Assembly (NCBI GenBank): GCA_963773035.1
Contig: CAVYZX010000005.1
Coordinates: 259,503 to 323,502 of the forward strand
DNA length: 64,000 nucleotides
Direction of reading: 5' to 3'
Origin: CAVRXZ01 sp963773035
GTDB lineage: Bacteria > Acidobacteriota > Vicinamibacteria > Vicinamibacterales > CAVVIG01
In this document: positions 52,679-62,556 of the stretch, piece by piece
Position numbering within the stretch: the first letter of the stretch is position 1
Layout of the letters: every line of letters begins with the position of its first letter
Made by a program: the position numbers and the translations under genes
Notes under the pieces: generated by a model
Databases searched by the model: none
The model's input: only the letters and a program-made list of their open reading frames with translations
Told to the model about the DNA's origin: nothing

Positions 52679-55273
52679 ATGAGTACCCAAGTTGGCCCGC
52701 GCGCGTTGACGCTCACGCGCACGGCTGTGTGTCTGATGGTTCTTGGTTGGGCAGGGCTGACTGGATCACCGAGTGTCGCCCAGGAATTGGGCGGTGCCGG
52801 GACGGTTCAAGGCACTGTGAAAGACCCGACCGGTGGCGTGATGGTGTCAGTGACTGTCACGCTCAGCAACCCGGTGACCGCCCTGAGGCGGACGGCCACA
52901 ACCGACGCGATGGGGCGGTTCGTGTTCCGGAATCTCCCTCCGAATCCGTATCACCTCGAGGTAAGCGCCCAGGGATTCCAGACGCTCGGTCGAGACGTGG
53001 ACGTCCGAAGTGCGCTGCCGATCGATCTGGATCTCACGCTGGCCCTCGCCGGCGCCGCAGAGAGCGTGCAGGTGACCGGACATGCGGAGGATCTCCTCGA
53101 GCGGGATCCCACCGCGCACACGGATGTCGATCAGAGCTTGATCGCGAAGCTGCCGATCGAGCCGTCGGCCGGTCTTAATCAGATTGTCACCCTCGCCTCG
53201 CCCGGCGTCGTCGCCGATTCCAATAGCTTCTTCCATCCGATCGGCGACCACGCCCAGACGCAGTTCTCAATCGATAACCAGCCGATCACCGACCAGCAGA
53301 GCCGCGTGTACTCGAATCAGATTTCGTCAGACGCCGTTCAGTCGCTGGAGTTGATTACCGGGGTGGCACCGGCCGAGTACGGCGACAAGACCAGCCTCGT
53401 CGTGCACATCGTGACCAAGTCGGGCCTCGACCAGCCCAAGCCAACTGGCAGCGCCTCGTTCGGTTTCGGTTCGTTCACGACGCCGACGTATGAGGCGAAT
53501 CTCGGCGCCGGCTCGTCCACGGTTGGGAACTTCTTCTCAATCAGCGGGATGCGGACCGATCGATACCTCGACCCGCCGGAGTTCGAGGTCCTCCACGGCG
53601 AGGGCCACAACGTATCGTTCTTCGACCGCGTGGACGCCCGCACCGGTGGCGGTGGAGGGGCGTTCCATTTGAACGTGCAGTTCGCGCAATCGTCCTTCCA
53701 GGTTCCGAACACGTTCGACCAGAACGACCTCGGACAGGACCAACACCAGGACATCAATACGTTCAACATCGCGCCAGGCTATTCGCGCGTGTTCGGCTCG
53801 AAAACGCTGTTTACGGTCAACGGCTTCGTCCGGCGGGACCATTTGACGTACGACCCGAGCCCGGATCCATTTTCCGATCAGCCGGGAAGCGTCTCACAGG
53901 ATCGGAAGCTGATGAACTACGGGGTGAAGGCGGATGTGAGCTACTTGGCCGGCCCAAACAACTTGAAGTTTGGTGGAACCATCAGCGCGACGAAGCTTGA
54001 CGAGGCCTTTAGGATCGGCTTCACCGATCCGACGTTCAATTCGCCCTGTCTCGATGCGAACGGTGATCCGTCCGACAATACCGAACTCATTGCCGTCGGC
54101 CAGTGCACAGGCGGCTTGACGCCCAATCTCGACTTCAACCCCGATCTGCTCCCGTACGACTTGACCCGCGCCGGCTCTCCGCTGGCATACAGCGAGGCCG
54201 CAACGATCAAGCAGCAAGGCTTCTTCGTTCAGGATGACATCAAGGCCGGAAACGCCACCTTCAAGCTGGGCCTTCGTGTCGACCATTACGACGGTCTCAG
54301 TTCCCAGACGCTGGCGCAGCCGCGTCTGGGTGCGTCGTATCTGGTTTCCGGCAGCGGCACCGTCCTGCGCGCCTCGTACGGGCGTACGCAGGAGACGCCG
54401 TACAACGAGAACCTGCTGCTGTCGAGCGGGTTCGGGCTGAACGGAATTTTCGGCGAGGGGCAAATCCTGCAACCCGGAAAGCGCAATCAAGCCGAGTTCG
54501 GCGTGCAACAGGGCTTCGGCCGATGGGTTCTGGCCGATTTCGGCTATTTCCTCAAGCGCACCGATAACGCATACGACTTCGGGGTCCTGTTCGATACGCC
54601 GATCGCGTTTCCGATCTCATGGGATCACTCGAAGATCGACGGTTTCACCGGGCGCGTCAATTTCGTCGAGCATCGTGGGTTCAGCGCGTTCGTGGTCATG
54701 GCGCACACCAACTCGATCTTTTCGCCTCCGGCCAACGGCGGCATTCTCACCGAGGAAGCGACAGGCGATTTCCGCATCGACCACGACCAGAAGTTTAACG
54801 CGACGACTAATCTCCAGTACACGTTCCACAGACCCACGGGCGCGTGGGCGGCGCTGAGCTGGCGGTACGATTCGGGCCTGGTGGCCGGCGCGGTCGCGAG
54901 CATCGACGATGCGCTGGCGCTGACGGGCGACCAGCAGGCGGCGATCGGCTTCTTCTGCGGCAGCACGGTCGCGACCCGGGAAGCGCCCATTACTGGTTGC
55001 GACGCTGGTGGAGGCGCAACGCGCATCAAGATTCCCGACGAAGGAACGGCCGACGACGTGGAAAATCCGCCGCGGATTGCCCCGCGTCATCTCTTCGACC
55101 TCGGTGTCGGGGCCGACAACCTCCTTGGCGGCAGCAAGGCGAAGCTGCGCGTTCGGTTCAGTATCATCAACCTGACTAACAAGGAAGCCCTGTACAACTT
55201 CCTGTCCACCTTCAGCGGCACGCACTTCGTCACGCCGCGAACGTACCAAGTGCAGGTCGGCGTGACGTTCTAA
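52679..55273 (+). CDS. TonB-dependent receptor with N-terminal regulatory-like domain
   Basis: 864 residues. Signal peptide (to about 35), a carboxypeptidase-regulatory-like domain (AGTVQGTVKDPTGGVMVSV, then DAMGRFVFRNLPPNPYHLEV), plug (VTLASPGVVADSNSFF, ITGVAPAEYGDKTSLVVHIVTKSG) and a barrel ending QVQVGVTF with terminal Phe. Divergent from the LytS/LytT pair across a palindrome-rich spacer, so probably regulated by it. Cargo unknown. Confidence 0.88.
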   Translation: MSTQVGPRALTLTRTAVCLMVLGWAGLTGSPSVAQELGGAGTVQGTVKDPTGGVMVSVTVTLSNPVTALRRTATTDAMGRFVFRNLPPNPYHLEVSAQGFQTLGRDVDVRSALPIDLDLTLALAGAAESVQVTGHAEDLLERDPTAHTDVDQSLIAKLPIEPSAGLNQIVTLASPGVVADSNSFFHPIGDHAQTQFSIDNQPITDQQSRVYSNQISSDAVQSLELITGVAPAEYGDKTSLVVHIVTKSGLDQPKPTGSASFGFGSFTTPTYEANLGAGSSTVGNFFSISGMRTDRYLDPPEFEVLHGEGHNVSFFDRVDARTGGGGGAFHLNVQFAQSSFQVPNTFDQNDLGQDQHQDINTFNIAPGYSRVFGSKTLFTVNGFVRRDHLTYDPSPDPFSDQPGSVSQDRKLMNYGVKADVSYLAGPNNLKFGGTISATKLDEAFRIGFTDPTFNSPCLDANGDPSDNTELIAVGQCTGGLTPNLDFNPDLLPYDLTRAGSPLAYSEAATIKQQGFFVQDDIKAGNATFKLGLRVDHYDGLSSQTLAQPRLGASYLVSGSGTVLRASYGRTQETPYNENLLLSSGFGLNGIFGEGQILQPGKRNQAEFGVQQGFGRWVLADFGYFLKRTDNAYDFGVLFDTPIAFPISWDHSKIDGFTGRVNFVEHRGFSAFVVMAHTNSIFSPPANGGILTEEATGDFRIDHDQKFNATTNLQYTFHRPTGAWAALSWRYDSGLVAGAVASIDDALALTGDQQAAIGFFCGSTVATREAPITGCDAGGGATRIKIPDEGTADDVENPPRIAPRHLFDLGVGADNLLGGSKAKLRVRFSIINLTNKEALYNFLSTFSGTHFVTPRTYQVQVGVTF

Positions 55274-55516
55274 CGTTCGTCGTCGATTCTTCAGCTCTTT
55301 TCCACTCCAGAGTGGTCATGCCACAGGTCGCCGATGAGATCGAGCGAGCATCGTACTCTCGGCGGCCTGAGTGATTTTAGCCGGTCGCGCAAGAGCTCGG
55401 CGGTCTGTTTGCCACCGACGACGGCCACCACTCAGCCTTCCTTGGAGTCGCACGAACTGCCGGCCGCCCCGCCGCCGACTCAGAAGAACCTCGTCAGCCT
55501 GAAAAGCGAGTAGACC

Positions 55517-57333
55517 GTGAGGCCTCGCGATGTGCTTTGTGCCGCGCTCCTGGCAGCGACTGCGCTTCTCTTGCGGTCCGGACTGTGGGACGGCTTCGGC
55601 TATCCGCGGATCTTCGGACTCGCCGTCCTCTTTGTCGGTGCGTATCCCATGCTCAAGGAGGCGTTCGACAACGTGCTCGAGCTCCGGATGACGATGGAGC
55701 TATCGATGACGATCGCGCTAGTAGCTGCGCTCGTGATCGGCGAAGTCGTCACGGCGCTCGTCATCGCCACGTTCGTGCTGATCGCAGAGGCCCTCGAGGC
55801 GTTGACCGTATCGCGAGGCCGGAATGCGATCGGGCAACTGATCGAGTATCTGCCGCGCCGCGTCCGGGCGCGGCGGAACGGCGAGCTCGTCGAGATCGGC
55901 CTCGATGAGCTGCGCGAAGGCGATCAGGTCATGGTGCTTCCAGGCGGACGGATCCCGGTCGATGGCATCGTGTGTGGCGGCGACTCCTTCGTCGATCAGT
56001 CGTCGATCACCGGCGAACCCATGGCCGTGCGAAAACATCCGGGAACGGAGGTCTTCGCCGGCACCGTCAACCAATCGGGCGCGCTCGAGATTCGAGCGGT
56101 GCGAGTGGGCCGCGATACCACGTTCGGCCGAATCATCGACGCGGTCGAACGGGCCGAACATCGCCGTGCGCCGATTCAAAAGACCGCTGACCGGCTCTCG
56201 GGATACCTGGTGAACATCGCGCTCGTCGCAGCCGCCCTTACGTACGCGGTAACCGGCGACATTCGTGCCACCATCTCGGTCATCATCGTGGCCGGTGCAT
56301 GTGGCGTCGCTGCCGGTACGCCACTCGCGATTGCCGGCGCGATCGGGCGTGCAGCGAGCATGGGAGCCATCGTCAAGGGCGGCATCTATCTGGAGGCGCT
56401 GTGGGCCATCGACACGGTGGTGCTGGACAAAACCGGTACCGTCACGTTTGGAGAGCCGCGAGTCCGCTCGGTCTATCCCGCGGTTGGAGGTTCAGTCCGC
56501 CAGCTGATAGAAGCCGCCGCCATCGCCGAAAGCCGCTCGGAGCATCCAATCGCTCGCGCGATCATGACCTATGCGGAACGACAACGCATCAGGATCCCGG
56601 AGCCGAGCGAGTTCTCCTATCAACCGGGCCAAGGCGTTCGCGCGATCTATGGCGGCGAAGCCGATTCGCGTCGGAACAAGCGAGTTCGTCACCGCCGGCC
56701 GGTTGCCGAACGTCCCGGTCGAGGTCGGCGCGTCGACGATGGTGTTCGTCACGCTCGGCGACCGATATCTGGGCGGGATTGCCGTGGCCGACGCGCCGCG
56801 CCCGGAAGCCAAGCGCGCGCTTGGCGAGATGCGGGCCATGGGCCTGAAAACCTATCTCTTCACCGGCGACTCACGACCTGCGACGGAGCAGATCGCGCGC
56901 GATCTCGGTGTCGACGATTTCGAGACTGGTCTTCTGCCCGAGGCCAAACTGGCGCGCATCGAGGCGCTGAAGCGAAAACGCCAGGTCGCGATGATCGGCG
57001 ACGGCGTCAATGATGCGCCAGCGCTCGCCGCCGCAACGGTCGGGATCGCGATGGGGTCCGGTACAGATGTCGCTCGGGAGAGCGCGGATGTCGTCCTGAT
57101 CGGCAGCGATCTCCTCCGATTCACGCAAACTCTCCGCCTGCGCGAGGCGAACGCATCGGATCATCTTGGCGAATTTCGCGGGAACGTTGATCGTCGACGG
57201 CATTGGCATCGCGCTCGCGGGCCTCGGCCTCCTGACACCGCTCGTGGCGGCAGCCATACACGTCACCTCGGAGTTGGCCTTCATCCTGAATTCCGCCCGG
57301 CTGGTTCCCGCCCGCGGAATCATCCCGAAATAG
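55517..57333 (+). pseudogene. P1B-type heavy-metal ATPase, two frameshifts, atypical metal motif
   Basis: Three frames together make about 605 residues. Piece 1 (55517-56660): SSITGEP actuator motif, then transmembrane motif AGACGVAAGTPLA, then DKTGT with the phospho-Asp and SEHPIARAI, the P1B HP motif. Piece 2 (about 56640-57140): KPIRVGTSEF ... GDGVNDAPAL hinge. Piece 3 (about 57145-57333): ANFAGTLIVDGIGIALAGL, last two membrane helices, ending GIIPK. Each join needs removal of one base (near 56655 and 57143). The usual CPC/SPC metal site reads CGV, so the transported ion cannot be inferred. The many intact motifs suggest recent frameshifts or consensus errors. Confidence 0.8.
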
Positions 57334-57530
57334 CCCGCAGTCCTGGCCCGACCTCGAGCGCTCGGCCCACCAATCTACCACAGTCAACATGGCCTCACGA
57401 TTCAGGCTGCCAACGGTTCCAAGCGATATTCGTGATGCAATCCCGCCAATATCTGGGCCGCCACGACTCGGTGCCATCGGGATCTAGTGCCCGCTCGGGT
57501 GCCAATCTGTCCAGCCATTTGACGTCCGCT

Positions 57531-57859
57531 GTGATCCCCGAACCCTTCTTGTCGGCGATTCGTGCGGCCTTCGTGTACGGTTCAGTGGCCCAGGCGACCG
57601 ATAATCGGCAGCGACATCGACCTGATGATCATTAGCGACAGTCTCACGTACGGCGAAGTCTTCGGCGTCCTTGAGCGGGTCAACGCGCACCCCGGGTCGG
57701 AAGGTCAACCCCACGGTGTACCCCAACGCGTACAACGAGCACCTGGTCTGAAGCGCGATTCTCGTGCTGCTGCTCACCCGCGGACCAGGAGTGTTCTCTG
57801 TCGACTACCTGATCGGTCAATATGCGAAGAAAGGATCCCGTCGACGCCAGATCGAGTAG
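57531..57859 (+). pseudogene. MNT-type nucleotidyltransferase remnant
   Basis: AAFVYGSVAQATD in one frame and IGSDIDLMIISDSLTYGEVF in another form the GSxxxG...SDxDL active-site pattern of MntA/MNT-domain nucleotidyltransferases. VNPTVYP in a third frame matches a later family motif. At least two shifts and an internal stop break it. The HEPN partner expected for an MNT toxin-antitoxin pair is not seen. Confidence 0.6.
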
Positions 57860-57923
57860 TTAGCGTCAGCGTCCGGGCCGGCTCTCGAAGGGAAATGCAT
57901 GAAGAAGTTGTTGAGCAGGTTGA

Positions 57924-58136
57924 ATGGCTAACTTGAACGCGACGTTGACCTGCCCATACTGCGGTCACGGTGCGCACGAAGCCATGCCGACTGATCGCTG
58001 TATCGTCGCATACGACTGTCCGGCCTGTACTCAGACCCTGAAACCGAAGGCAGGCGACTGCTGCGTGTTCTGCTCCTACGCTGATCGCCCGTGCTCTCCA
58101 ATCCAGTACGCGAAGTCCTTGAGACACTCGCCGTAG
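57924..58136 (+). CDS. GDCCVxC-type small cysteine-rich protein
   Basis: 70 residues. LTCPYCGHG, YDCPACTQTL, then GDCCVFCSYADRPCSPIQ, which is the defining motif of the GDCCVxC-domain (seleno)protein family; here all positions are Cys, so it is the non-seleno form. Nine cysteines suggest zinc binding or thiol redox. Family members often lie near metal-resistance genes, which fits the P1B ATPase upstream. Function unproven. Confidence 0.8.
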   Translation: MANLNATLTCPYCGHGAHEAMPTDRCIVAYDCPACTQTLKPKAGDCCVFCSYADRPCSPIQYAKSLRHSP

Positions 58137-58465
58137 TCGCCAGTGGCATCGGCAGCGGTTCAGGAGACCGCTGCCTGTTCGTGAAAGGTGCGCGCAGCGA
58201 TTCTCGGCACCCGTGTCGTCCCACGCGCAAGACCGACCGAAGAAGTGGACGGGAACTCGTCCGGGGAAGGCAGCCCGCATGAACGACTTGGGGGAACGAT
58301 TACCTTCGAAAAAGACCGTTGCATTCGGTTCGTCAGGCCGCAGGCAGGAGCGTCGCCTTTCCAAGCTCGGTTTTGGAAGTTGACAGGGACAATTTCAGGG
58401 ACAGAAATGAGGACAGTGACTTCCGCGTAAGTAATTGGCCGTCGTATACTTAGCTCTCTCGTCGC

Positions 58466-58505
58466 GGTGAGGTGGCCGAGAGGCTGAAGGCGGCGGTTGG
58501 TAAAC
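58466..58505 (+). pseudogene. tRNA-Ser(GCU) 5' fragment
   Basis: From memory, the first 27 bases (GGTGAGGTGGCCGAGAGGCT followed by GAAGGCG) match the acceptor/D-arm of E. coli tRNA-Ser(GCU). The following CGGTTGGTAAAC is a damaged anticodon arm (expected TTTGCTAAA). No variable arm, T-arm or 3' acceptor follows. A non-functional half tRNA, typical of integration scars. Confidence 0.6.
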
Positions 58506-58548
58506 GGAAATCGGCCTCTCGGACTTCTTCGATTTTCCTCGTAAATCC
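58494..58548 (+). repeat. Att-like 55-bp direct repeat, right copy
   Basis: CGGTTGGTAAACGG ... GGCCTCTCGGACTTC ... GTAAATCC, about 84 percent identical by eye to 43527-43581 and in the same orientation. It begins within the tRNA-Ser fragment's anticodon arm. Confidence 0.5.
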
Positions 58549-58658
58549 TTCACTGATTTCCACTTTTCCTTGGTCGAGCGTCTTGGCTGCTGTTGGCTTT
58601 GGAGGCGTGCTTTTGGCGCGTCATAGGGACAATCGTGGGGACAAATCGACGGGGGAGA

Positions 58659-58826
58659 GCGATCTCGCTTTGCTAGCTCGTTGCGGCCATCCCGCAGGAG
58701 TCGCGTGCGCGCTTCCAAGTCCGTCAGGCCATGCAGCGCGTCGGTGCCGAGTGCTGCGACCACATCCTCAATTCGCTGGTGGTACGCAACGCTTACGACA
58801 GGTGCTTCGCTGTCGATGGTCGCCAT
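58659..58826 (-). pseudogene. N-terminal fragment of a P2-type cation ATPase
   Basis: ATG at 58826 with GGGAGAAG upstream. VVAALGTDALHGLTDLEARTRLLRDGRNELAK is the conserved cation-ATPase N-terminus. After NELAKRDR (about 58659) homology ends abruptly at the element-like region. The matching P-domain fragment lies at 62557-62925. Confidence 0.6.
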
Positions 58827-58855
58827 GATGTCTTCTCCCTTACCACCGTAACGGG

Positions 58856-59256
58856 GAAGCGGAGGATTGGCTGAGGCAGGAATCGTAGACATTACCTTAC
58901 TAGTCCGATTCCGGCGCTTCCGGTGGCTTTGCGCTTGCGATATCGGCATCTCGGTGGAATGGGCGCTCTCGAGCCTCCTCGTTTCTCGGGCCGCGCTGAA
59001 CCAATCGCCGCAGCAGAAGGAAGAGGACCACTGCGGCGGTGAGGGCGCCGGCGATCAAAGGGTAGTGCTCCTTGAGGGTCTCCGCGGCCCGTTCCCCGAG
59101 CTTCACCGCGAGGTACGCCTCTCCCAGGAAACGGATGAGGCGTCCGCTAATACCGCCACCACGAACCGCCGCCAGTCCATGCGGACCACCCCGGCGACGA
59201 GGACGAAGAACTTGGTGGGAAGCGGCGCCAGAGCGGCGACGACGGCGATAAGGAAG
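58856..59256 (-). repeat. Long direct repeat, copy 1 (DedA/VTT 3' segment)
   Basis: Near-identical to parts of 62926-63413. Relative to that copy it has an extra stretch of about 70 bases near 58930-58995 and a small insertion near 59150. It lacks about 150 bases at 59227, where the next shared block resumes. Confidence 0.8.
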
Positions 59257-59261
59257 CGCAT
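58900..59261 (-). pseudogene. Truncated DedA/VTT-like membrane protein, copy 1
   Basis: Pieces FLIAVVAALAPLPTKFFVLVAGVVRMDWRR and, in another frame, GRLIRFLGEAYLAVKLGE with a C-terminal helix AAVVLFLLLRRLVQR. The N-terminal half present in copy 2 is missing and an internal deletion joins AALA to PLPTKFF. Not functional as read. Confidence 0.65.
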
Positions 59262-59589
59262 GCGAGTGGCGGCTTCCGGGCGCACGCAGAGAACCCATTC
59301 GCGGGCCCTCTTACCGTCGGGTCCTGTTCGCCAATGTGCGGCCACGCCCGCCGCGCGGCGGGTCCGGCCTGATCGCGTTCGCGAAAAAGAGAAGGAATCA
59401 CACACGTGATCCTCGGCCAGTCCGCTCCGTCGCGCTTGAGATTCTCTGGCGGATCAACCTTGATCCGCTTTTGTTGGAGGAAGTGCGGGACGCAGCGTTC
59501 AGGTCGTGCCATTCGAATAGCCGTGCTCTATATGACGCGCGAGTTCCTGGCATTCCTCCGGCGCGACACCAGGGCGCAGACCGAGACGA

Positions 59590-60307
59590 CCGTGGCGTGA
59601 TCAGACTCACCGCGCGCCCCTTCGCCGCTCGACCGAGACCGAACGCCCGAAGGAGGTCGATGGCGACGAGCAGCAGGTAGCCTCCGGCCGAGGCGGCGCC
59701 GGCGACGTAGGTCATCGCGGCTGCCCTGAGGGTCGTCCTCGCCTCGGTCTCCTCCTGTTCGCCGCGCGTGATGCCGAGCCTCTTGAGCTCGGCCAGGGCC
59801 CGATTGCTGGCATCGAACTCCACAGGAAGGGTGATGAAGTGGAAGAGGATCGATCCCACATAGCCGAGCATGCCCAGGAGGATTATGGCCTGCGGTGGAG
59901 GGACGAGCCCAGGATCGCGACCGGGATTCCGAAGCGCGATCCCGCCTGGACCACCGGAAACATGGCGGTCGCAGCTCGAGTGGGGCGTAGTCGGCTGCGT
60001 CCTGGAGGGCGTGCGACGCCTCGTGGGCAGAGACGGCCATGGCGGCCACGCTGGCACCGTGTGCATTCTCCAGCGAAAGCCGGATGGCGTGGGTCCGGGG
60101 GTCGTAGTGGTCCGTGAGCGTGCCGGGCGCCACCTCGAGACGCACCCTCTGGAGACCGTTGGCGTCCAGGAGGTGCCGCGCCACTGCGGCGCCCTGGAGA
60201 CCGGCGCGGTTCGGCACCGCGGAGTAGCGCGCGTAGGTCGCCTTCATCCGACGCCGGACGAGCTGCGCGAAGAGCCAGGTCGCAGCCAGGATCAGGTAGA
60301 ACAACAT
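59590..60307 (-). pseudogene. YugP-type zinc metallopeptidase, two frameshifts
   Basis: Start MLFYLILAATWLFAQLVRRR at 60307. Zinc motif HEASH in AVSAHEASHALQDA; the family usually has HEVGH. After one missing base at about 59963 the frame continues MFPVVQAGSRFGIPVAIL. After another at about 59893 it continues PQAIILLGMLGYVGSILFHF, then LPVEFDASNRAL. All core parts of the YugP/DUF membrane zinc peptidase are present. The 3' end is unclear because the last frame runs on past FGLGRAAKG. Confidence 0.7.
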
Positions 60308-60469
60308 GTTCGCTCCAGTGCCCACAATCGTGCCGACGACTCGGGAGCTGGAAGAGCCCTGCCCGACACGATCGGGCCGGCGCGCGGGATGTGGTTGAGA
60401 CCCCTTCTCGCGCCGGCCACGATCACCGAGACCGCTCCCGCTGGGTATCGGGCTTTGACGGCTCCCTGC

Positions 60470-60972
60470 CTAGGCCGCCTTCTTGAGGGCCTCCCTCAGG
60501 CTCTTGACGTCCTTCTCGTTGAGGTCGGTCTCGATAATCTCCCCACCCAAGGGCTGGACCGCCGAGGTGAAGTCGGCGAGAGTGATTTCTCGCCCACCAG
60601 GACCAGCGCCGAGGTGTCCTTGGTGAGCGAAGCCGCGAATTCCTCCAGCCGCGGGTCCTCGAAGGCCACCGTATCGGCGAGGCCGAACAGGGCGCCCATT
60701 GAGCCGCCCATCGCGGCGCCGGCCAGCGCGCCGCCCGGTCCCAGCAGGATTCCGAGCAGGCCACCGGTCACGGCGCCGAAACCGGCTCCGACGCCGACCG
60801 CAGAGTCGTCCTGCGCCCACGTGCTGTGGACCTTGATGAAGCCGCGCTTGCTCCGCGACACCACGGCGGCATCGTCGATCCACGGGTAGACCGGCATGTG
60901 GTCCTCGAGGGTGGCGAAGGCCTTGGCGGCCGTCTTCTCGCCCTTGAACACGAACGCTTCGAATCCGTACAT
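60470..60972 (-). pseudogene. DUF1269-like protein, late frameshift
   Basis: Start ATG at 60972 (AAGGAG six bases upstream). AVVSRSKRGFIKVHSTWAQDD, a glycine-rich hydrophobic hairpin (GAVTGGLLGILLGPGGALAG, AMGGSMGALFGLAD) and TSALVLVGE. The family tail ITLADFTSAVQPLGGEIIETD ... LREALKKAA lies in another frame; one missing base near 60593 restores it. Membrane-associated stress-type protein; function unknown. Confidence 0.72.
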
Positions 60973-61078
60973 ACTCATCTCCTTGGAACTGTTTGGAGTC
61001 TCCCTCGTGTGCTGAAGGACACTCGTTCAACGTCGCGGCCGCCGGCGCAAAGCCGTCACACGCGGCGTGGTGACCCGA

Positions 61079-61677
61079 CTAGGGTTTGTCCGCGGTGATC
61101 AGGAGGCCCTGACCGACCTGAATCGAGACGCTGTCGCCGACCTTCAGGATGTTGACGTCCACTTTCTTCCCGGCCTTGACCGTCTTGGTGGTGCCATCGG
61201 CCAACTGGAACGTGACCTTGTGCCTCTTGACATCCACCGCCGTGACCTTGGCGGTGACGTTGGCCGTTTCCACCATGACGCCGCCCGGTTTCGCGCCGAC
61301 CGGCGCCAGCGCCACCGCGCCGACGCCCGTCGGCAGCGTCGCCTCGCCACTGCCGATGCTGACCGCCACTTCTTCGGTCAACACGGCTGTGACCTGGTCG
61401 CCGACCTGCAACTGATTGAAGTTGACATGTCGGGTCCGGCCTTGTAGGTCGCCCTGCGACCATCCGGTGCCACGAGCATGACTTCCCGTTTGTCGGCGTT
61501 GATGCCGGTGACCGTGGCCGTTGTCGTGAAGGTGTCGACGATGATGGCGCCGTCCGCCGTTTCAATGACGGTGATGTCCTCCGTGCCCTTGATGGACGGG
61601 GAACAGGCAGCGATGGTGAGCATCGCGGCGGGCGCCAGCGCCAGGGCCGCGAGTCTCAGGAGATACGTCTTCTTCAT
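61079..61677 (-). pseudogene. Lipoprotein with repeated OB/KOW-like segments, frameshifted
   Basis: Start at 61677: MKKTYLLRLAALALAPAAML, lipobox IAAC. First part TTTATVTGINADKREVMLVAPDG. After one missing base near 61420 it continues NFNQLQVGDQVTAVLTEEVAV, ending in a second similar segment TAKVTAVDVKRHKVTFQLADG and GKKVDVNILKVGDSVSIQVG. The two ~50-residue halves look like repeats of one beta domain. Exported; function unknown. Confidence 0.7.
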
Positions 61678-61810
61678 ATCAATCCTCAATCTTTGCCGTG
61701 TTCGTCCAATGCCGCGTCCAGCGCTTTGGAAGGCCACCCGTCGGGGCGGCCTTCCGCATACGCTCCGCGTCCTCGGCGTCGACTCGGTGTCCCGCGCCGA
61801 GTGGTGTGTC

Positions 61811-62285
61811 CTACACCGCGGCGGCGGCGGGGAGCGTCTGCTTGAACTGTTTCCTGGCCTTCTTCATCAGCTTCTCGGCACCGGCATCGAATGTCGCGTT
61901 GGCGACGAGCAGGATGCCCGTCTCTCCTGGCAGGAGCCCCTCCGCAGAATCCTTGATGTCGCCCCTGCCGAAGCCCTTGGCCAGGTTGCCGACAGCGGCG
62001 CCGTAGGCGGCGCCGATGCCCGCGCTGACGAGCACCGACGGCGGGAAGATCATCCCGAGCACGGCGCCGGCCAGCGCTCCGGCCTTGGCGCCGGCTGTGC
62101 GCTCGGTGGAGTCGATGTCGAGCACCTTGACCTTGCCCTCGGTGGTCTTCGCGAACAGTGCGGCATCGTAGGCGCCAATCCAGCTTTTGCGATGCGCCTC
62201 CTTGATGACATCGAAGTCACTCTTCGCGTCGTTGCCGTCCGCGTAGACGCCGGCATAGGCGATCAGATTGGTGGATTCGTTCCAT
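61811..62285 (-). pseudogene. DUF1269-like protein, start damaged
   Basis: From NLIAYAGVYADGNDAKSDFDVI onward an intact frame: AYDAALFAKTTEGKVKVLDID, glycine-rich hairpin AGALAGAVLGMIFPPSVLVSAG, and C-terminal AEKLMKKARKQFKQTLP. The ATG at 62285 (GGAG seven bases upstream) is out of frame by one extra A in CGAATCC; without it the protein would start MERSTNLIAY. Related to the protein at 60470-60972. Confidence 0.72.
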
Positions 62286-62556
62286 GACCATCTCCTTCGG
62301 TTGCGTACCATTGACGTTCCCCGTGAATTGGAACGTCTCGGGATCCGGTGAACAGAGATCCCGTCGGCAGCTGCGGGCGTCCTTCGCGGCGGTCGCCTGC
62401 GGCGCCGGTTCCTGCGCGATGAATGGGCAAGCGCCGTTCCAATGGCCCGCGGGACAGAGTACCCCCGATCCCGTTGTGGCGCACGGGCTTGCGTGATTGC
62501 CGCGAGGCGACGCGGCCGGCGTCGTGGCGAAATCAAGGCACGAGACTTACAGCAGT

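Larger units (their letters stand above)
58137..58647. other. Non-coding, element-end-like region
   Basis: About 510 bases with no intact gene. It contains GGGACA-type short repeats (GGGACAATTTC, GGGACAGAAATG, AGGACAGTGAC near 58385-58420, and again near 58627-58645), the tRNA-Ser fragment and the att-like repeat. At about 58659 it abuts a truncated P-type ATPase. Reads like the end of an integrated element. Confidence 0.45.

Noticed and set aside
55302..55315. CCACTCCAGAGTGG hairpin after the second TonB receptor as a terminator
   Set aside because: Six-bp arms with a 2-base loop are sterically poor and no T-run follows on the plus strand.
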